The position numbers and the translations under genes are program-made. From NCBI GenBank assembly GCA_017428785.1, contig JAFRQD010000030.1:1-64000 (forward strand): a DNA stretch of 64,000 nucleotides, written 5' to 3'. The notes beneath the pieces are model-generated. The model made no database searches and was not told the DNA's origin. It was given only the letters and a program-made list of their open reading frames with translations. Within the stretch, counting starts at the first letter, position 1; every line of letters begins with the position of its first letter. Positions 36,035 through 46,400 of this stretch are shown one piece after another. The stretch comes from Bacteroidaceae bacterium (lineage in GTDB: Bacteria > Bacteroidota > Bacteroidia > Bacteroidales > Bacteroidaceae).

Positions 36035-36042
36035 TATCTTTG
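36035..36042 (+). promoter_or_regulatory. -7 box for glucokinase
   Basis: TATCTTTG, 54 nt upstream of the ATG at 36096; the expected -33 region lies inside the TTCAATG tract. Confidence 0.6.
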
Positions 36043-36095
36043 TGCAGAAAATAACATATTTACTCTTAATTCTTAACTTATAATTATTGCATGTC

Positions 36096-37067
36096 ATGGA
36101 CAAAGTGAAACCTTATGTGATTGGTGTGGACCTAGGCGGTACCAACACCGTTTTCGGAGTCGTTAACGCACGCGGCGAGGTCGTTGCGGAAAATAGCATC
36201 AAGACGCAGCAATACAAGACCGCCGAGGCTTTCGTGGAGGCTGGCGTGACTTGCATGAAGCCCTTGCTGGCACAGATTGGCGGAGCCGACCAAGTTCAGG
36301 GAATGGGCATCGGGGCTCCCAACGGCAACTACTACAACGGCACCATCGAGTTTGCCCCCAACCTGCCTTGGGCCCACGAGGGCATCATCCCTCTGGCAGA
36401 CATGTTCAACAAGGCTACAGGCATTCCCGTGAAGCTCACCAACGACGCCAACGCCGCTGCTATGGGCGAGATGGCTTACGGCGCAGCACGCGGCATGAAG
36501 AACTTCATCGTCATCACCCTCGGAACGGGCGTTGGCAGCGGTATCGTGGTCAACGGACAGATTGTCTATGGCAGCGACGGTTTTGCAGGCGAGTTGGGAC
36601 ACGTCATCATGGACCGCACGGACAAAGGCCGTAGCTGCGGCTGCGGACGTACCGGCTGCCTGGAGGCCTATTGCTCCGCTACCGGTGTGGCTCGCACTGC
36701 CCGCGAGATTCTTGCAAACACCAAGCGCCCCTCTCTGCTGCGCGACAAGCCGGCAGAGGAAATCGAGAGCCTCGACGTCAGCATCGCAGCAGGCAAGGGC
36801 GACAAGGTGGCCAACGAAATCTTCCAGTTCACAGGCAAGATGCTGGGCGAGGCCTGCGCCGACTTCGCTGCCTTCTCCAGCCCCGAGGCATTCATCTTCT
36901 TCGGCGGACTCTGCAAGGCTGGCGACCTCATCATGAAGCCCATCGAGGAAGCCTACAACAAATCCGTGCTCAAGATCTTCCAGGGCAAGGCCAAGTTCCT
37001 CGTATCCGGCCTGATGAACGCCAATGCAGCCGTCCTCGGAGCAAGCGCCCTGGGATGGGAAGAATAA
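36096..37067 (+). CDS. ROK-family glucokinase
   Basis: 323 residues from the ATG at 36096 (MDKVKPYVIGVDLGGTNTVFGVV). ATP-binding DLGGTN, the sugar-binding APNGNYYNGTIEFAPNL block, LTNDANAAAMGE, and the ROK zinc motif GELGHVIMD...CGCGRTGCLEAY identify a ROK glucokinase. It phosphorylates glucose or a related hexose. A GTC between two ATGs makes the second ATG the right frame. It stands alone. Confidence 0.93.
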   Translation: MDKVKPYVIGVDLGGTNTVFGVVNARGEVVAENSIKTQQYKTAEAFVEAGVTCMKPLLAQIGGADQVQGMGIGAPNGNYYNGTIEFAPNLPWAHEGIIPLADMFNKATGIPVKLTNDANAAAMGEMAYGAARGMKNFIVITLGTGVGSGIVVNGQIVYGSDGFAGELGHVIMDRTDKGRSCGCGRTGCLEAYCSATGVARTAREILANTKRPSLLRDKPAEEIESLDVSIAAGKGDKVANEIFQFTGKMLGEACADFAAFSSPEAFIFFGGLCKAGDLIMKPIEEAYNKSVLKIFQGKAKFLVSGLMNANAAVLGASALGWEE

Positions 37068-37085
37068 AAAACAGACTGCTACACT

Positions 37086-37270
37086 GCTGAATAACGGCAG
37101 TCTGAATCTTAAGCCTGGAAGGCTATATTACTGAGTAGCGTCAGCCCGCATCCCAAGCCTGGAAGGCTATATTACTGAGTAGCATCAGTCTGAATCCCAA
37201 GCCTGGAAGGCTATATTACTGAGTAGCGTCAGCCCGCATCCCAAGCCTGGAAGGCTATACTTTGAGTAAC
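37086..37270. repeat. 44-bp tandem repeats (2 x 22 bp)
   Basis: Units start at 37111, 37155, 37199 and 37243, exactly 44 bp apart. Each has an AGCCTGGAAGGCT dyad and a CTGAGTAGC-TCAG dyad, so a unit looks like two 22-bp half-units. A degenerate half copy precedes it from about 37086, right after the glucokinase stop. Confidence 0.9.
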
Positions 37271-37436
37271 CGATGGGCGAAGCCCTCGGGCAGGACGAGG
37301 AGACCACCTCACCACTCCTGCCTGGAAGGCAGTACCTCGCACCTCATAGTATTGCCCTCCAGGCAGCAGGGAGCAATCCATCCGCTGATACCGAGGGCTT
37401 CGCCCCCGGTTACTCATAGTAAAGCCCTCCAGGCTT
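37243..37436. repeat. Large nested inverted repeat
   Basis: About 46-bp outer arms (37243-37289 and 37391-37436) pair nearly completely, containing GAGTAACCG and GGGCGAAGCCCTCGG. Inside, CTGCCTGGAAGGCAGTAC pairs with GTATTGCCCTCCAGGCAG. The structure ends in TTTTTT (about 37435-37441), so it can act as an extended terminator or be a small non-autonomous element. Confidence 0.85.
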
Positions 37437-37479
37437 TTTTTCGTCGGGGCGAGCATGCACCTTGCCTCCTTTGTCGCTA

Positions 37480-37522
37480 CCCCACCCCTGCCCCTCCCCT
37501 TAAATGGGAGGGGAGTTGGGGA
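37480..37522. repeat. Composite G/C-run palindrome
   Basis: CCCCACCCCTGCCCCTCCCC, TTAAAT, then GGGAGGGGAGTTGGGGA. Free-standing intergenic member of the family, in the 963-bp gap between glucokinase and the GH43-like gene. Confidence 0.75.
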
Positions 37523-37658
37523 TGCTGGGCGCTCTGCCTCCGGGGCGATGACTTGGGCTTTTTCTTTTGGAAAAACTCTTTACAATATCCGTTGTTTCCG
37601 GAGGCTGAAAAAGTCATGCTCTGTGGGGCGTCTGCCGAGACAGGCAGCGGAGATTGCC

Positions 37659-37746
37659 GACGCCGGCTGCGGCGATGGCAAACGCCGCATGCGGAAATGA
37701 CCAACGCCGCACGCGGGGATTGCCATCGCCGCAGGCGGCGTTTTCC
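37659..37746. repeat. 22-bp dyad array E (CCGC-GCGG units)
   Basis: Four contiguous 22-bp units at 37659, 37681, 37703 and 37725, cores CCGGCTGCGG, CCGCATGCGG, CCGCACGCGG and CCGCAGGCGG. Apart from this array, the repeats above and the promoter below, I see nothing else in 37068-38030. Confidence 0.92.
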
Positions 37747-37995
37747 AGTTTTGCAAGCGGCTGTGGTTAAGGAGGTTGCAAAAGCCTCGAAAGGCCCCTT
37801 CCAAAGTCTTCCGTCCGGAACGGGCCAGAAACAGTCTCCCAAGATGGCACCACAAACAGTCGCATCCAAAATCTTTACATTTTCAGCGGAATATTTCATG
37901 TCGAAACACAGGGGAACGGAAATCGGAAAACTTAAAAAATCTCATTTCTCAATCTTTAATTTTCAATTCTTAGCCCTTAATTCCCATTTTTTTCG

Positions 37996-38003
37996 TATCT
38001 TTG
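37996..38003 (+). promoter_or_regulatory. -7 box for the GH43-like gene
   Basis: TATCTTTG, 28 nt upstream of the ATG at 38031. Confidence 0.6.
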
Positions 38004-38030
38004 TGGCAGATTTTTACCTTCAAAACAACT

Positions 38031-39014
38031 ATGAGAACTAAGCAACTATTGATGCTCGTGGCGCTCGTGTCACTGGCAGCCGCCCCGATGGAGGGCAAGA
38101 AGAAGGCGCCGGAAAAGATGGTGGCCTACCTCTTTACTTATTTCAACAGCAACGCTCCCGAGGATGAGCAAGTGTGCTATGCGCTGAGCGACGACGGCTA
38201 CAACTACACGCCGCTCAACGACGGCAAACCCGTCATAGAGAGCGACACCATCGCTCTGACGCAGTGCGTGCGCGACCCCCACATCCTGCGCTGCGAGGAC
38301 GGCAAGACATTCTACATGGTCTGCACCGATATGCGCTCCTCGCTCGGCTGGGCAAGCAACAGAGGCATGGTGATGCTGAAATCCACCGACCTCATCCATT
38401 GGCAGCACTCCACCGTCAACTTCCCCACCCGCTACACGAAGACATGGAAGAACGTCATCCGCGTCTGGGCTCCCGAAACCATCTACGACCGCAAGGCGGG
38501 CAAGTACATGGTGTTCTACTCACTGAGAACGAGCGACCAGGACTCCTTCGACCGCATCTACTACCAGTACGCGAACAAGGACTTCACCGACCTGGAGGGC
38601 GAACCGAAGTGGCTCTTCGATGCCGGCAATGCCACCATCGACGGCGACATCGTCTTCAACGAGGCCGACCAGCTCTACCACCTCTTCTACAAGCAGGAGT
38701 CGGGACGCGGCATCTATCAGGCCGTTGCCAAGCAACTGACCGACAAGTGGCAGATGCTGGAGGGCAATGTGGAGCAGACAAAGGAGGCTGTGGAGGGAGT
38801 CGGCGTTTGCAAGGCCATCGACGGAAAGAGCTGGATCATCATGTACGACTGCTACGGCAACCATCACTACCAGTTCTGCAGCTCGCAAGACCTGAAGACC
38901 TTCCAATTTGTGCAGAACACAGAGACAAAGGGCACGTTCACGCCCCGACACGGCACCATCATCCCCATCACTCAGGCCGAGAAGGACAGACTGCTGAAGG
39001 CATTCGGCAAATAG
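38031..39014 (+). CDS. Secreted GH43-like glycosidase
   Basis: 327 residues from the ATG at 38031 with signal-like MRTKQLLMLVALVSLAAAPMEG. Five-bladed-propeller features of GH43: LTQCVRDPHILRCEDGKTFYM with the base-type Asp, TDLIHWQHS, and VWAPETIYDRKAGKYMVFYS with conserved Glu. The C-terminal MYDCYGNHHYQFCSSQDLKTF fits the family. Probable arabinofuranosidase or xylosidase role is inferred from the adjacent arabinose genes. It has its own promoter. Confidence 0.82.
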   Translation: MRTKQLLMLVALVSLAAAPMEGKKKAPEKMVAYLFTYFNSNAPEDEQVCYALSDDGYNYTPLNDGKPVIESDTIALTQCVRDPHILRCEDGKTFYMVCTDMRSSLGWASNRGMVMLKSTDLIHWQHSTVNFPTRYTKTWKNVIRVWAPETIYDRKAGKYMVFYSLRTSDQDSFDRIYYQYANKDFTDLEGEPKWLFDAGNATIDGDIVFNEADQLYHLFYKQESGRGIYQAVAKQLTDKWQMLEGNVEQTKEAVEGVGVCKAIDGKSWIIMYDCYGNHHYQFCSSQDLKTFQFVQNTETKGTFTPRHGTIIPITQAEKDRLLKAFGK

Positions 39015-39070
39015 AAGCCCCCTTCCCGATTATTTTTCCTCAAAAAGAGGAAAGATAACGGAAAAAACAC

Positions 39071-39078
39071 TATATTTG
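39071..39078 (+). promoter_or_regulatory. -7 box for araD-araA-araB
   Basis: TATATTTG, 45 nt upstream of araD; a small TTTCCTC/GAGGAAA hairpin precedes it at about 39030-39055. Confidence 0.55.
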
Positions 39079-39122
39079 CAGTTGCTCTGCATTGAAAAAC
39101 CAAACAATTAACCTTTCAAACC

Positions 39123-39827
39123 ATGTTAGAAGAACTCAAGCAAAAAGTATTCCAAGCAAACCTCGACCTCGTCAGGCAAGGACTGGTCATCTTCACCTGG
39201 GGCAACGTCTCGGGCATCGACCGCGAGAAAGGACTCGTCGTCATCAAACCCTCAGGCGTCAGCTACGACGAGATGAAGGCCGAAGATATGGTAGTGGTTG
39301 ACCTGCAAACGGGAAAAACCGTCGAGGGCGACCTCAATCCAAGCAGCGACACTCCCACTCACCTCGAACTCTACAAGGCGTTCCCAAACATCCAGGGCGT
39401 CGTACATACACACTCCACATACGCCACAGCATTTGCCCAGGCAGGAAAGGACATCCCCAACATCGGCACCACACACGCCGACTACTTCTATCAGGACATC
39501 CCCTGTACGCGCGACATGACCAAGGAAGAGGTGGAAGGCAGCTACGAGCTGGAGACAGGCAAAGTCATCGTCGATGAATTCCTCAACATCCGCAAGATAA
39601 ACCCCGACCACACGCCGGGAGTCTTGGTGAAGAACCACGGGCCGTTCTCCTGGGGCACAAGCCCGGACAATGCCGTCTACAACGCGAAAGTGATGGAGCA
39701 ATGTGCCAAGATGGCCTTCGTGGCACTCTCCGTCAACCCGAACCTCACGATGAACCCCCTGCTCATCGAGAAGCATTACATGAGGAAGCACGGACCAAAC
39801 GCCTATTACGGTCAGAAGAAAAGATAA
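39123..39827 (+). CDS. araD: L-ribulose-5-phosphate 4-epimerase
   Basis: 234 residues. The class II aldolase family metal site is present: [14 protein letters not shown] and the C-terminal [28 protein letters not shown], with [10 protein letters not shown] near the N-terminus. It converts L-ribulose-5-phosphate to D-xylulose-5-phosphate, the last step of L-arabinose catabolism. First of three arabinose genes; araA follows after a 135-bp gap with a partial G/C palindrome. Confidence 0.95.
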   Translation: MLEELKQKVFQANLDLVRQGLVIFTWGNVSGIDREKGLVVIKPSGVSYDEMKAEDMVVVDLQTGKTVEGDLNPSSDTPTHLELYKAFPNIQGVVHTHSTYATAFAQAGKDIPNIGTTHADYFYQDIPCTRDMTKEEVEGSYELETGKVIVDEFLNIRKINPDHTPGVLVKNHGPFSWGTSPDNAVYNAKVMEQCAKMAFVALSVNPNLTMNPLLIEKHYMRKHGPNAYYGQKKR

Positions 39828-39911
39828 CAGCCCACTCCCGACTTCCCGGGACGGAAGCAGGAATCACAATACAGACAATACTTAATCATCAACAATAACT
39901 AACAAAAAGAC

Positions 39912-39958
39912 CCATCCCCCTGCATGGTCTTCCCCCTCGGGGGACAAGAGAGGGGCCA
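39912..39958. repeat. Composite G/C-run palindrome upstream of araA
   Basis: CCCATCCCCCTGCATGG and TTCCCCCTCGGGGGA followed by AGAGGGGCC, directly before the araA ribosome-binding region. It could fold over the araA start and tune its expression. Confidence 0.6.
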
Positions 39959-39962
39959 CATT

Positions 39963-41495
39963 ATGTTTCAAGATTTAGAGATTTGGTGGGTGACTGGTGC
40001 ACAGTTACTCTACGGAGGCGACGCAGTCGTTGCAGTCGACGGACACAGCAAGGAAATGGTAGCAGGCCTCAACGCTACAGGCAACATCCCTGTCAAGATT
40101 GTATATAAAGGCACAGCCAACAGTTCGAAGGAAGTGGAGGCTGTGATGCAAGCCGCCAACAACGACGGGAAGTGCGTGGGCATCATCACATGGATGCACA
40201 CCTTCTCGCCGGCGAAGATGTGGATCAAAGGCCTGCAGGCTCTTCAGAAACCCCTGCTCCACTTCCACACGCAGTACAATGCCGAGATTCCCTGGGACAG
40301 CATCGACATGGACTTCATGAACCTGAACCAAAGCGCCCACGGCGACATCGAGTTCGGGCACATCTGCACCAGGATGCGCATCGCCCGCAAAGTGGTTTGC
40401 GGCTACTGGAAAGACGAAGAGGCACAGAAGAAGATAGCCGTTTGGGCACGTGTGGCTGCCGGCGTGGCCGACGCAAAGAACGTGCGCTGCCTGATGTTCG
40501 GCATGAACATGAACAATGTGGCTGTCACCGACGGCGACCGCGTTGAGTTCGAACAGCGCCTCGGCTACCATGTCGACTACTATCCGGTCTCCTCTTTGAT
40601 GGAGTACTACAAGAAGGTCACCGACAAGGAAGCCGACGACCTCGTGGAGGAATACAAGAAACTCTACACCATAAAGATAGACGAGAGCGGCGAAGATGTA
40701 TATTGGGAAAAGGTGAAGAACTCAGCAAAGGCAGAGATAGCACTTCGCCGCGTACTCAAGGACGAAGGCGCAACAGCCTTCACCACCAACTTCGACGACC
40801 TGGGCGATGCCGACGTCAACGCTCCGGACTTCTGCGGCTTCGACCAGATTCCCGGTCTCGCCTCGCAGCGTCTCATGGAAGAGGGCTATGGCTTTGGTGC
40901 CGAAGGCGACTGGAAGACCGCCTGCCTCTACCGCACGCTATGGGTCATGCAGCAGGGAATGCCGACGGGCTGCTCCTTCCTCGAGGACTACACGCTGAAC
41001 TTCGCCGGCAATCGCAGCTCTTGCCTGCAAAGCCACATGCTCGAAATCTGTCCGCTCATTGCAAGCGACAAGCCAAAGCTCGAGGTGCATTTCCTCGGCA
41101 TCGGCATCCGCAAGCAACAGACCGCACGCCTCGTCTTCACCTCGAAGACAGGCCGTGGCATCAAGGCGACCGTCGTGGACCTCGGCAACCGCTTCCGCCT
41201 CATCTCTCAGGAGGTGGAGTGCATCGAGCCAAAGCCAATGCCCCATCTGCCCGTAGCAAGCGCGCTTTGGGTTCCGCAGCCGACATTCGAGATTGGCGCG
41301 GGTGCATGGATTCTTGCCGGCGGCACCCATCACAGCGCTTTCTCCTACGACATCACCGAGGAGTACTGGGAGGACTTTGCTGAGATGGTCGGCGTAGAAT
41401 ACGTCAAGATAAACAAAGAGACGAACACCTACGACTTCAAGCAGACACTCCGCAACAATGAGATGTACTTTATGTTGAACAAAGCGCTTAAATAA
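39963..41495 (+). CDS. araA: L-arabinose isomerase
   Basis: 510 residues from the ATG at 39963 (MFQDLEIWWVTGAQLLYGGDAV). The family blocks THTFSPAKMWIKGL-like WMHTFSPAKMWIKG, HFHTQYNAEIPWDSIDMDFMNLNQSAHGD, GFGAEGDWKTACLYRT and the C-terminal AGGTHHSAFSYDI, holding the metal-binding Glu and His residues, are all present. It converts L-arabinose to L-ribulose. An in-frame start 13 codons upstream would use translated palindrome, so 39963 is chosen. Confidence 0.95.
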   Translation: MFQDLEIWWVTGAQLLYGGDAVVAVDGHSKEMVAGLNATGNIPVKIVYKGTANSSKEVEAVMQAANNDGKCVGIITWMHTFSPAKMWIKGLQALQKPLLHFHTQYNAEIPWDSIDMDFMNLNQSAHGDIEFGHICTRMRIARKVVCGYWKDEEAQKKIAVWARVAAGVADAKNVRCLMFGMNMNNVAVTDGDRVEFEQRLGYHVDYYPVSSLMEYYKKVTDKEADDLVEEYKKLYTIKIDESGEDVYWEKVKNSAKAEIALRRVLKDEGATAFTTNFDDLGDADVNAPDFCGFDQIPGLASQRLMEEGYGFGAEGDWKTACLYRTLWVMQQGMPTGCSFLEDYTLNFAGNRSSCLQSHMLEICPLIASDKPKLEVHFLGIGIRKQQTARLVFTSKTGRGIKATVVDLGNRFRLISQEVECIEPKPMPHLPVASALWVPQPTFEIGAGAWILAGGTHHSAFSYDITEEYWEDFAEMVGVEYVKINKETNTYDFKQTLRNNEMYFMLNKALK

Positions 41496-41498
41496 CAC

Positions 41499-43085
41499 AT
41501 GAAGGCAAAGCAAACTATTGAGGCTGGCAAAGCCATACTGGGCATCGAGTTTGGCTCGACACGCATCAAGGCCGTCCTCATCGACCAGGAGAACAAGCCC
41601 ATTGCCCAGGGGGCTTTCGAGTGGGAGAACCAGTTGGTCGACGGGCTTTGGACGTATAGCATCGACCTTATCTGGAAAGGATTGCAAGACTGCTATGCCG
41701 ACCTCCGGAAGGATGTCAGGCAGCAGTATGACTGCGAGATAGAGAGCCTTGCCGCCATCGGCTTCTCGGCCATGATGCACGGCTACATGGCTTTCAACGA
41801 GAGGCAGGAGATCCTGGTGCCCTTCCGCACCTGGCGCAACACCAACACGGGCAAGGCTGCTGCCGAACTGAGCAAGCTCTTCAACTACAACATACCTCTC
41901 CGCTGGAGCATCTCGCACCTCTATCAATGCATCCTTGAAGACTGCGGCCACGTGAGGGACATCAAGTATCTTACCACACTCGCCGGCTATGTCCACTGGC
42001 AACTGACGGGCGAGTTCGTGCTGGGTGTGGGCGATGCCTCGGGCATGATTCCCGTCGACCCTGCCACCAAGACCTACGATGCCGCGATGGTCGAGAAGTT
42101 CGACAAGCTCGTCGCTCCGAAAGGCTATCCCTGGAAGCTTCTCGACATCCTGCCGAAGAGCCTGAATGCAGGCGAGAGTGCAGGCCTTCTGACCGCAGAA
42201 GGAGCCAAGAGGCTCGACGCCTCCGGCCACTTGAAGCCAGGCTGTCCTCTGTGTCCTCCCGAAGGCGACGCAGGCACGGGAATGGTGGCGACAAATGCCG
42301 TGAAGCAGTGCACGGGCAATGTTTCCGCAGGCACATCCTCGTTCTCCATGATAGTGCTCGAGAAGCCGCTCAGCAAGCCCTACGAAGCCATCGACCTCGT
42401 GACCACTCCCGACGGCTCGCTCGTGGCAATGGTGCATTGCAACAACTGCACCAGCGACATCAACGCCTGGGTAGGCCTCTTCAAGGAATACCAGCAGATG
42501 CTCGGCATTCCCGTCGATATGGGCGAGCTCTACAACAAGCTCTTCAGCAAGGCGCTCGAAGGCAGCCCCGATTGCGGCGGCCTGATGGCCTTCAACTATG
42601 TCAGTGGCGAGCCTATAACGGGACTGGCAGAGGGGCGTCCGCTGTTTGTCCGCTCTGCCGGCGACAGCTTCAACCTCGCTAACTTCATGCGGGCCCAGCT
42701 CTACGGAGCCATCGGCGTGCTGAAGATAGGCAACGACATCCTCTTCAAGGAGGAGAAGGTCAAGGTGGAGCGCATCACAGGTCACGGCGGCTATTTCAAG
42801 ACTCCCGGCGTAGGCCAGCGCATGCTCGCCGCCGCTCTGGGCACGCCCATCTCCGTCATGGAGACCGCGGGCGAAGGAGGAGCCTGGGGCATAGCCCTGC
42901 TGGCGGGCTATCTTGTCAACGGCAACGGCCAGAACCTCGCCGACTATCTCGAGACACAGGTCTTTGCGGGCAACACAGGCACCAGTGTCTCACCCACTGC
43001 CGAGGATGTGGCCGGATTCGAGAAATACATCGCGAACTACAGGAAGTGCCTGCCCATAGAGCAAGCCGCGGTCTGCCACAAATAA
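41499..43085 (+). CDS. araB: L-ribulokinase (FGGY family)
   Basis: 528 residues, starting 3 nt after araA. GIEFGSTRIKAVLID and the GFSAMMHGYMAFN block are those of FGGY kinases of the Bacteroides ribulokinase type, with GHGGYFKTPGVGQRMLAAALG near the C-terminus. It phosphorylates L-ribulose for AraD. No araR regulator or transporter is adjacent. Confidence 0.92.
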   Translation: MKAKQTIEAGKAILGIEFGSTRIKAVLIDQENKPIAQGAFEWENQLVDGLWTYSIDLIWKGLQDCYADLRKDVRQQYDCEIESLAAIGFSAMMHGYMAFNERQEILVPFRTWRNTNTGKAAAELSKLFNYNIPLRWSISHLYQCILEDCGHVRDIKYLTTLAGYVHWQLTGEFVLGVGDASGMIPVDPATKTYDAAMVEKFDKLVAPKGYPWKLLDILPKSLNAGESAGLLTAEGAKRLDASGHLKPGCPLCPPEGDAGTGMVATNAVKQCTGNVSAGTSSFSMIVLEKPLSKPYEAIDLVTTPDGSLVAMVHCNNCTSDINAWVGLFKEYQQMLGIPVDMGELYNKLFSKALEGSPDCGGLMAFNYVSGEPITGLAEGRPLFVRSAGDSFNLANFMRAQLYGAIGVLKIGNDILFKEEKVKVERITGHGGYFKTPGVGQRMLAAALGTPISVMETAGEGGAWGIALLAGYLVNGNGQNLADYLETQVFAGNTGTSVSPTAEDVAGFEKYIANYRKCLPIEQAAVCHK

Positions 43086-43154
43086 GAGGCCAGCACGCCC
43101 CCTTCCCTACCGCCGCGTGCCGGCTTCCCGGTCACGGCACGGATAATGTTAGAA

Positions 43155-43238
43155 ACGCAACCTGCGTCTTTCGGTACGCAGGTTGCGTTTCCACATTTAC
43201 AGCCTGCGTTTCTTGAGACGCAAGCTGCGTAGCAAGAA
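43155..43238. repeat. 21-bp dyad array G (ACGCAAGCTGCGT type)
   Basis: Four units exactly 21 bp apart: 13-bp cores ending at 43167, 43188, 43209 and 43230 (ACGCAACCTGCGT, ACGCAGGTTGCGT, a shortened third, ACGCAAGCTGCGT) plus 8-bp spacers; degenerate units continue to about 43280. It lies in the 365-bp gap between araB and the DUF2723 gene. Confidence 0.92.
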
Positions 43239-43383
43239 TCCAGTGCGCCGGAAGTGCTGATTCCGGCAAAGGAAACTGCATTTGCCCCGTTCCGCATGTC
43301 CTTTTTCCGGTCTCTCTCTCCCCTCCCCGAGCCGCAAGAAAGTACTTCCGCTCGACAATAAAAAGAAAAACTTTGGTTTTCCT

Positions 43384-43414
43384 TTTGTATTGTGCTCGCT
43401 TATTCGTACCTTTG
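43384..43414 (+). promoter_or_regulatory. Promoter of the DUF2723 gene
   Basis: TTTG at 43384-43387, 19-nt spacer, TACCTTTG at 43407-43414; full Bacteroidetes consensus. Confidence 0.75.
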
Positions 43415-43450
43415 CACCCAATTATACATATTATACCTCTTAAATAAGGC

Positions 43451-46400
43451 ATGAAACATTTCAGACTTGTGGACAACCTGATGGGTTGGCTTACTTTCGC
43501 CATCGCGGCTTTCGTGTATTGCAGCACGGTAGAGCCTACGGCAAGTTTTTGGGACTGCCCCGAGTTCATCACGACGGGCTATAAACTGGAGGTCGGGCAC
43601 CCGCCTGGGGCACCCTTCTTCATGCTCACGGCCAATCTCTTCACGCAATTCGTGAGCGACCCCACAAAGGTTGCGCTTATGGTCAACATGATGAGCGCAC
43701 TCTTCAGCGCCGCCTGCATCATGTTCCTCTTCTGGAGCATCAGCCATCTGGCAAGAAAGCTGATTGGCGAGAACGGCAGGCTGCAGAACCTTGCCCAGCT
43801 CATTACGGTGGAGGCAAGTGCCCTGACCGGCGCCTTGGTCTATACGTTCAGCGATACATTCTGGTTCAGCGCCGTAGAAGGCGAGGTGTATGCCTACAGC
43901 AGCCTCTTCACGGCTGTCGTCTTCTGGTTGATGCTCAAGTGGGAAGACCATGCCGACGAGCCGGGCAGCGACCGTTGGCTTATCTTCATCGCCTACCTGA
44001 CCGGCCTTAGCATCGGCGTGCACTTGCTGAACCTGCTCTGCCTGCCTGCCCTCGTGCTCATCTTCTACTACAGGAAGGTCAAGGACGCCACGTTTAAAGG
44101 GGCGCTCTTGTGGCTGGCGGGAAGCGGATTGCTCATCGCAGCCGTGCTCTACGGCATCGTGCCGGGCATCGTAAAGGTAGGCGGCTGGTTCGAGCTCCTG
44201 TTTGTCAACACGCTCAGCATGCCCTTCAACACGGGCGTCATCGTATATATCGCCCTGCTGGTCGGCATCGTGCTTTGGAGCATATATGAAACCATCAAGC
44301 AGAAAAGCCGCATCCGCATGACGCTCTCCTACCTGCTGAGCGTAGGCATGCTGGGCATTCCCTTCTACGGCTACGGCTGGAAGAGCATCGTCTGTGGCGT
44401 AGTGGTGCTGGCTCTGCTCTATGTCGCACTCGAGTGGAAACGCGACGGGAAGAACGTCATTTCCGCCCGCCTCATGAACACCTCGCTGCTCTGCATGCTC
44501 ATGATAATGATAGGCTACAGCTCGTATGCAGTCATCGTCATCCGCAGCTCCGCCAACACACCGATGGACCAGAACTCTCCGGAGGACATCTTCACTTTGG
44601 GAACATACCTGAGCCGCGAACAGTACGGCGACCGTCCGCTTTTCTACGGGCCTGCCTACACGAGCCAAGTGCTGCTCAAGCCCGACGGCAACTACTGCGT
44701 GCCCGTCAGCGAACAGGGCGCTCCCGTCTATCAGCGCAAGGAGAAGCAGACGCCCGACGAGCCCGACCGCTACGAGATACAGCGCTACAAGACAGACTAC
44801 ATATATCAGCAGAACATGTTCTTCCCCCGCATGTATAGCGAGGCACATGCCAGCGCCTATGAGAGCTGGATGGGCGGCGTGAAGGGAAACGTCAAGAGCT
44901 ATGAGCGCTGCGGCGAGATGGTGCAGATCAAGACGCCGACACAGCTCGAGAACCTGCGATTCTTCCTAAGCTATCAGGTGAACTTCATGTACTGGCGCTA
45001 CTTCATGTGGAACTTTGCCGGCCGGCAGAACGACCTGCAGGGCAACGGAGAATGGGAGCACGGCAACTGGATAACAGGCATCCCCTTCCTCGACAACATG
45101 CGCCTCGGCGACCAAAGCAAACTGCCCAGCGAACTCCGCGAGAACAAGGGACACAACGTCTTCTACTGCCTGCCCCTGCTGCTCGGCCTCATCGGCTTGC
45201 TGTGGCAACTCTTCAAGAACGACGACAAGACACGCAACGGCGAGGGTGAGAAACAATTCGGCATCGTGTTCTTCCTCTTCTTCATGACCGGCCTCGCCAT
45301 CGTGCTGTACCTCAACCAGACGCCGATGCAGCCGCGTGAACGCGACTATGCCTACGCCGGTTCGTTCTACGCCTTCGCCATTTGGGTGGGGCTCGGAGTG
45401 GCTGGCATCGCCTACTACCTCCAGAAGCTGTTCCGCAGCGAGATGGCAGCGGCGCTGCTCAGCTGCATCTGCATCCTCGTGCCCATCCAGATGGCAGGAC
45501 AGACGTGGGACGACCACGACCGCAGTGGCAGATATACCTGCCGCGACTTCGGCAGAAACTATCTCGAGTCGCTGTCAAAAGGAGACTTCCCCATCATCTA
45601 TACCAACGGCGACAACGACACCTTCCCTCTCTGGTATGCACAAGAGACGGAAGGCTTCCGCACGGATGCCCGCGTCTGCAACCTCTCTTACCTGCAGACC
45701 GACTGGTATATCGACCAGATGAAGCGTCCGGCATACGACTCGCCAGCCGTTCCCATCCATTGGAGCAGGCTGCAATATGTGGCTGGCACAAGAGAGGGCA
45801 TCACCGTCCGACCAGGCACTTTGGAACGCCTTGTGGAGTCCTATAAAGACGACCCCGAGACGCTTCGCAACATCCTGGGCGACAACCCCTTCGAGCTCAA
45901 GAGCATCATCGACAACTGGGTGCTGAGCGACAATCCCGAGCTGCGTTTCATCCCGACCGACAGCATCGTGGTGACCATAGATAAGGAGGCGGTACGCCGA
46001 AGCGGCATGATGATAGCAGGCGACAGCATACCCGACAGGATGGTCATCCGCCTGAAGGGCAAGCGCGCCGTCTATAAGAGTGAGATGATGATGTATGAGA
46101 TGATTGACAGGTGCAACTGGGAGCGTCCCATATACATGGCCATGACGGTAGGTCCCGAGAACAAGGGCACCGTGCAGGACTTCTTCGTGCAGGAAGGTCT
46201 CGCATATCGCATAACGCCCTTCAACACAGCCAAGAGCGGCAAGAACATCGATACGGAGAGGATGTACGAGAACCTGATGACACGCTTTACCTTTGGCGGC
46301 ATCGACAAGCCCGGCATCTATCTCGACGAAACCGTCATGCGAATGTGCAGCACTCACCGTCGCATCTTTGCGCAGCTGGCTACGCGGCTCATTCAGGAAG

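Noticed and set aside
37262-38041. Plus-strand frame across the repeat region upstream of the GH43 gene
   Set aside because: It runs through tandem repeats and palindromes, has no family resemblance and no start signal.
40938-42785. 615-residue minus-strand frame over araA and araB
   Set aside because: Antisense shadow of two well-identified genes; no start or promoter signal.
43400-44848. 482-residue minus-strand frame opposite DUF2723
   Set aside because: Antisense shadow, lacking any motif or promoter.
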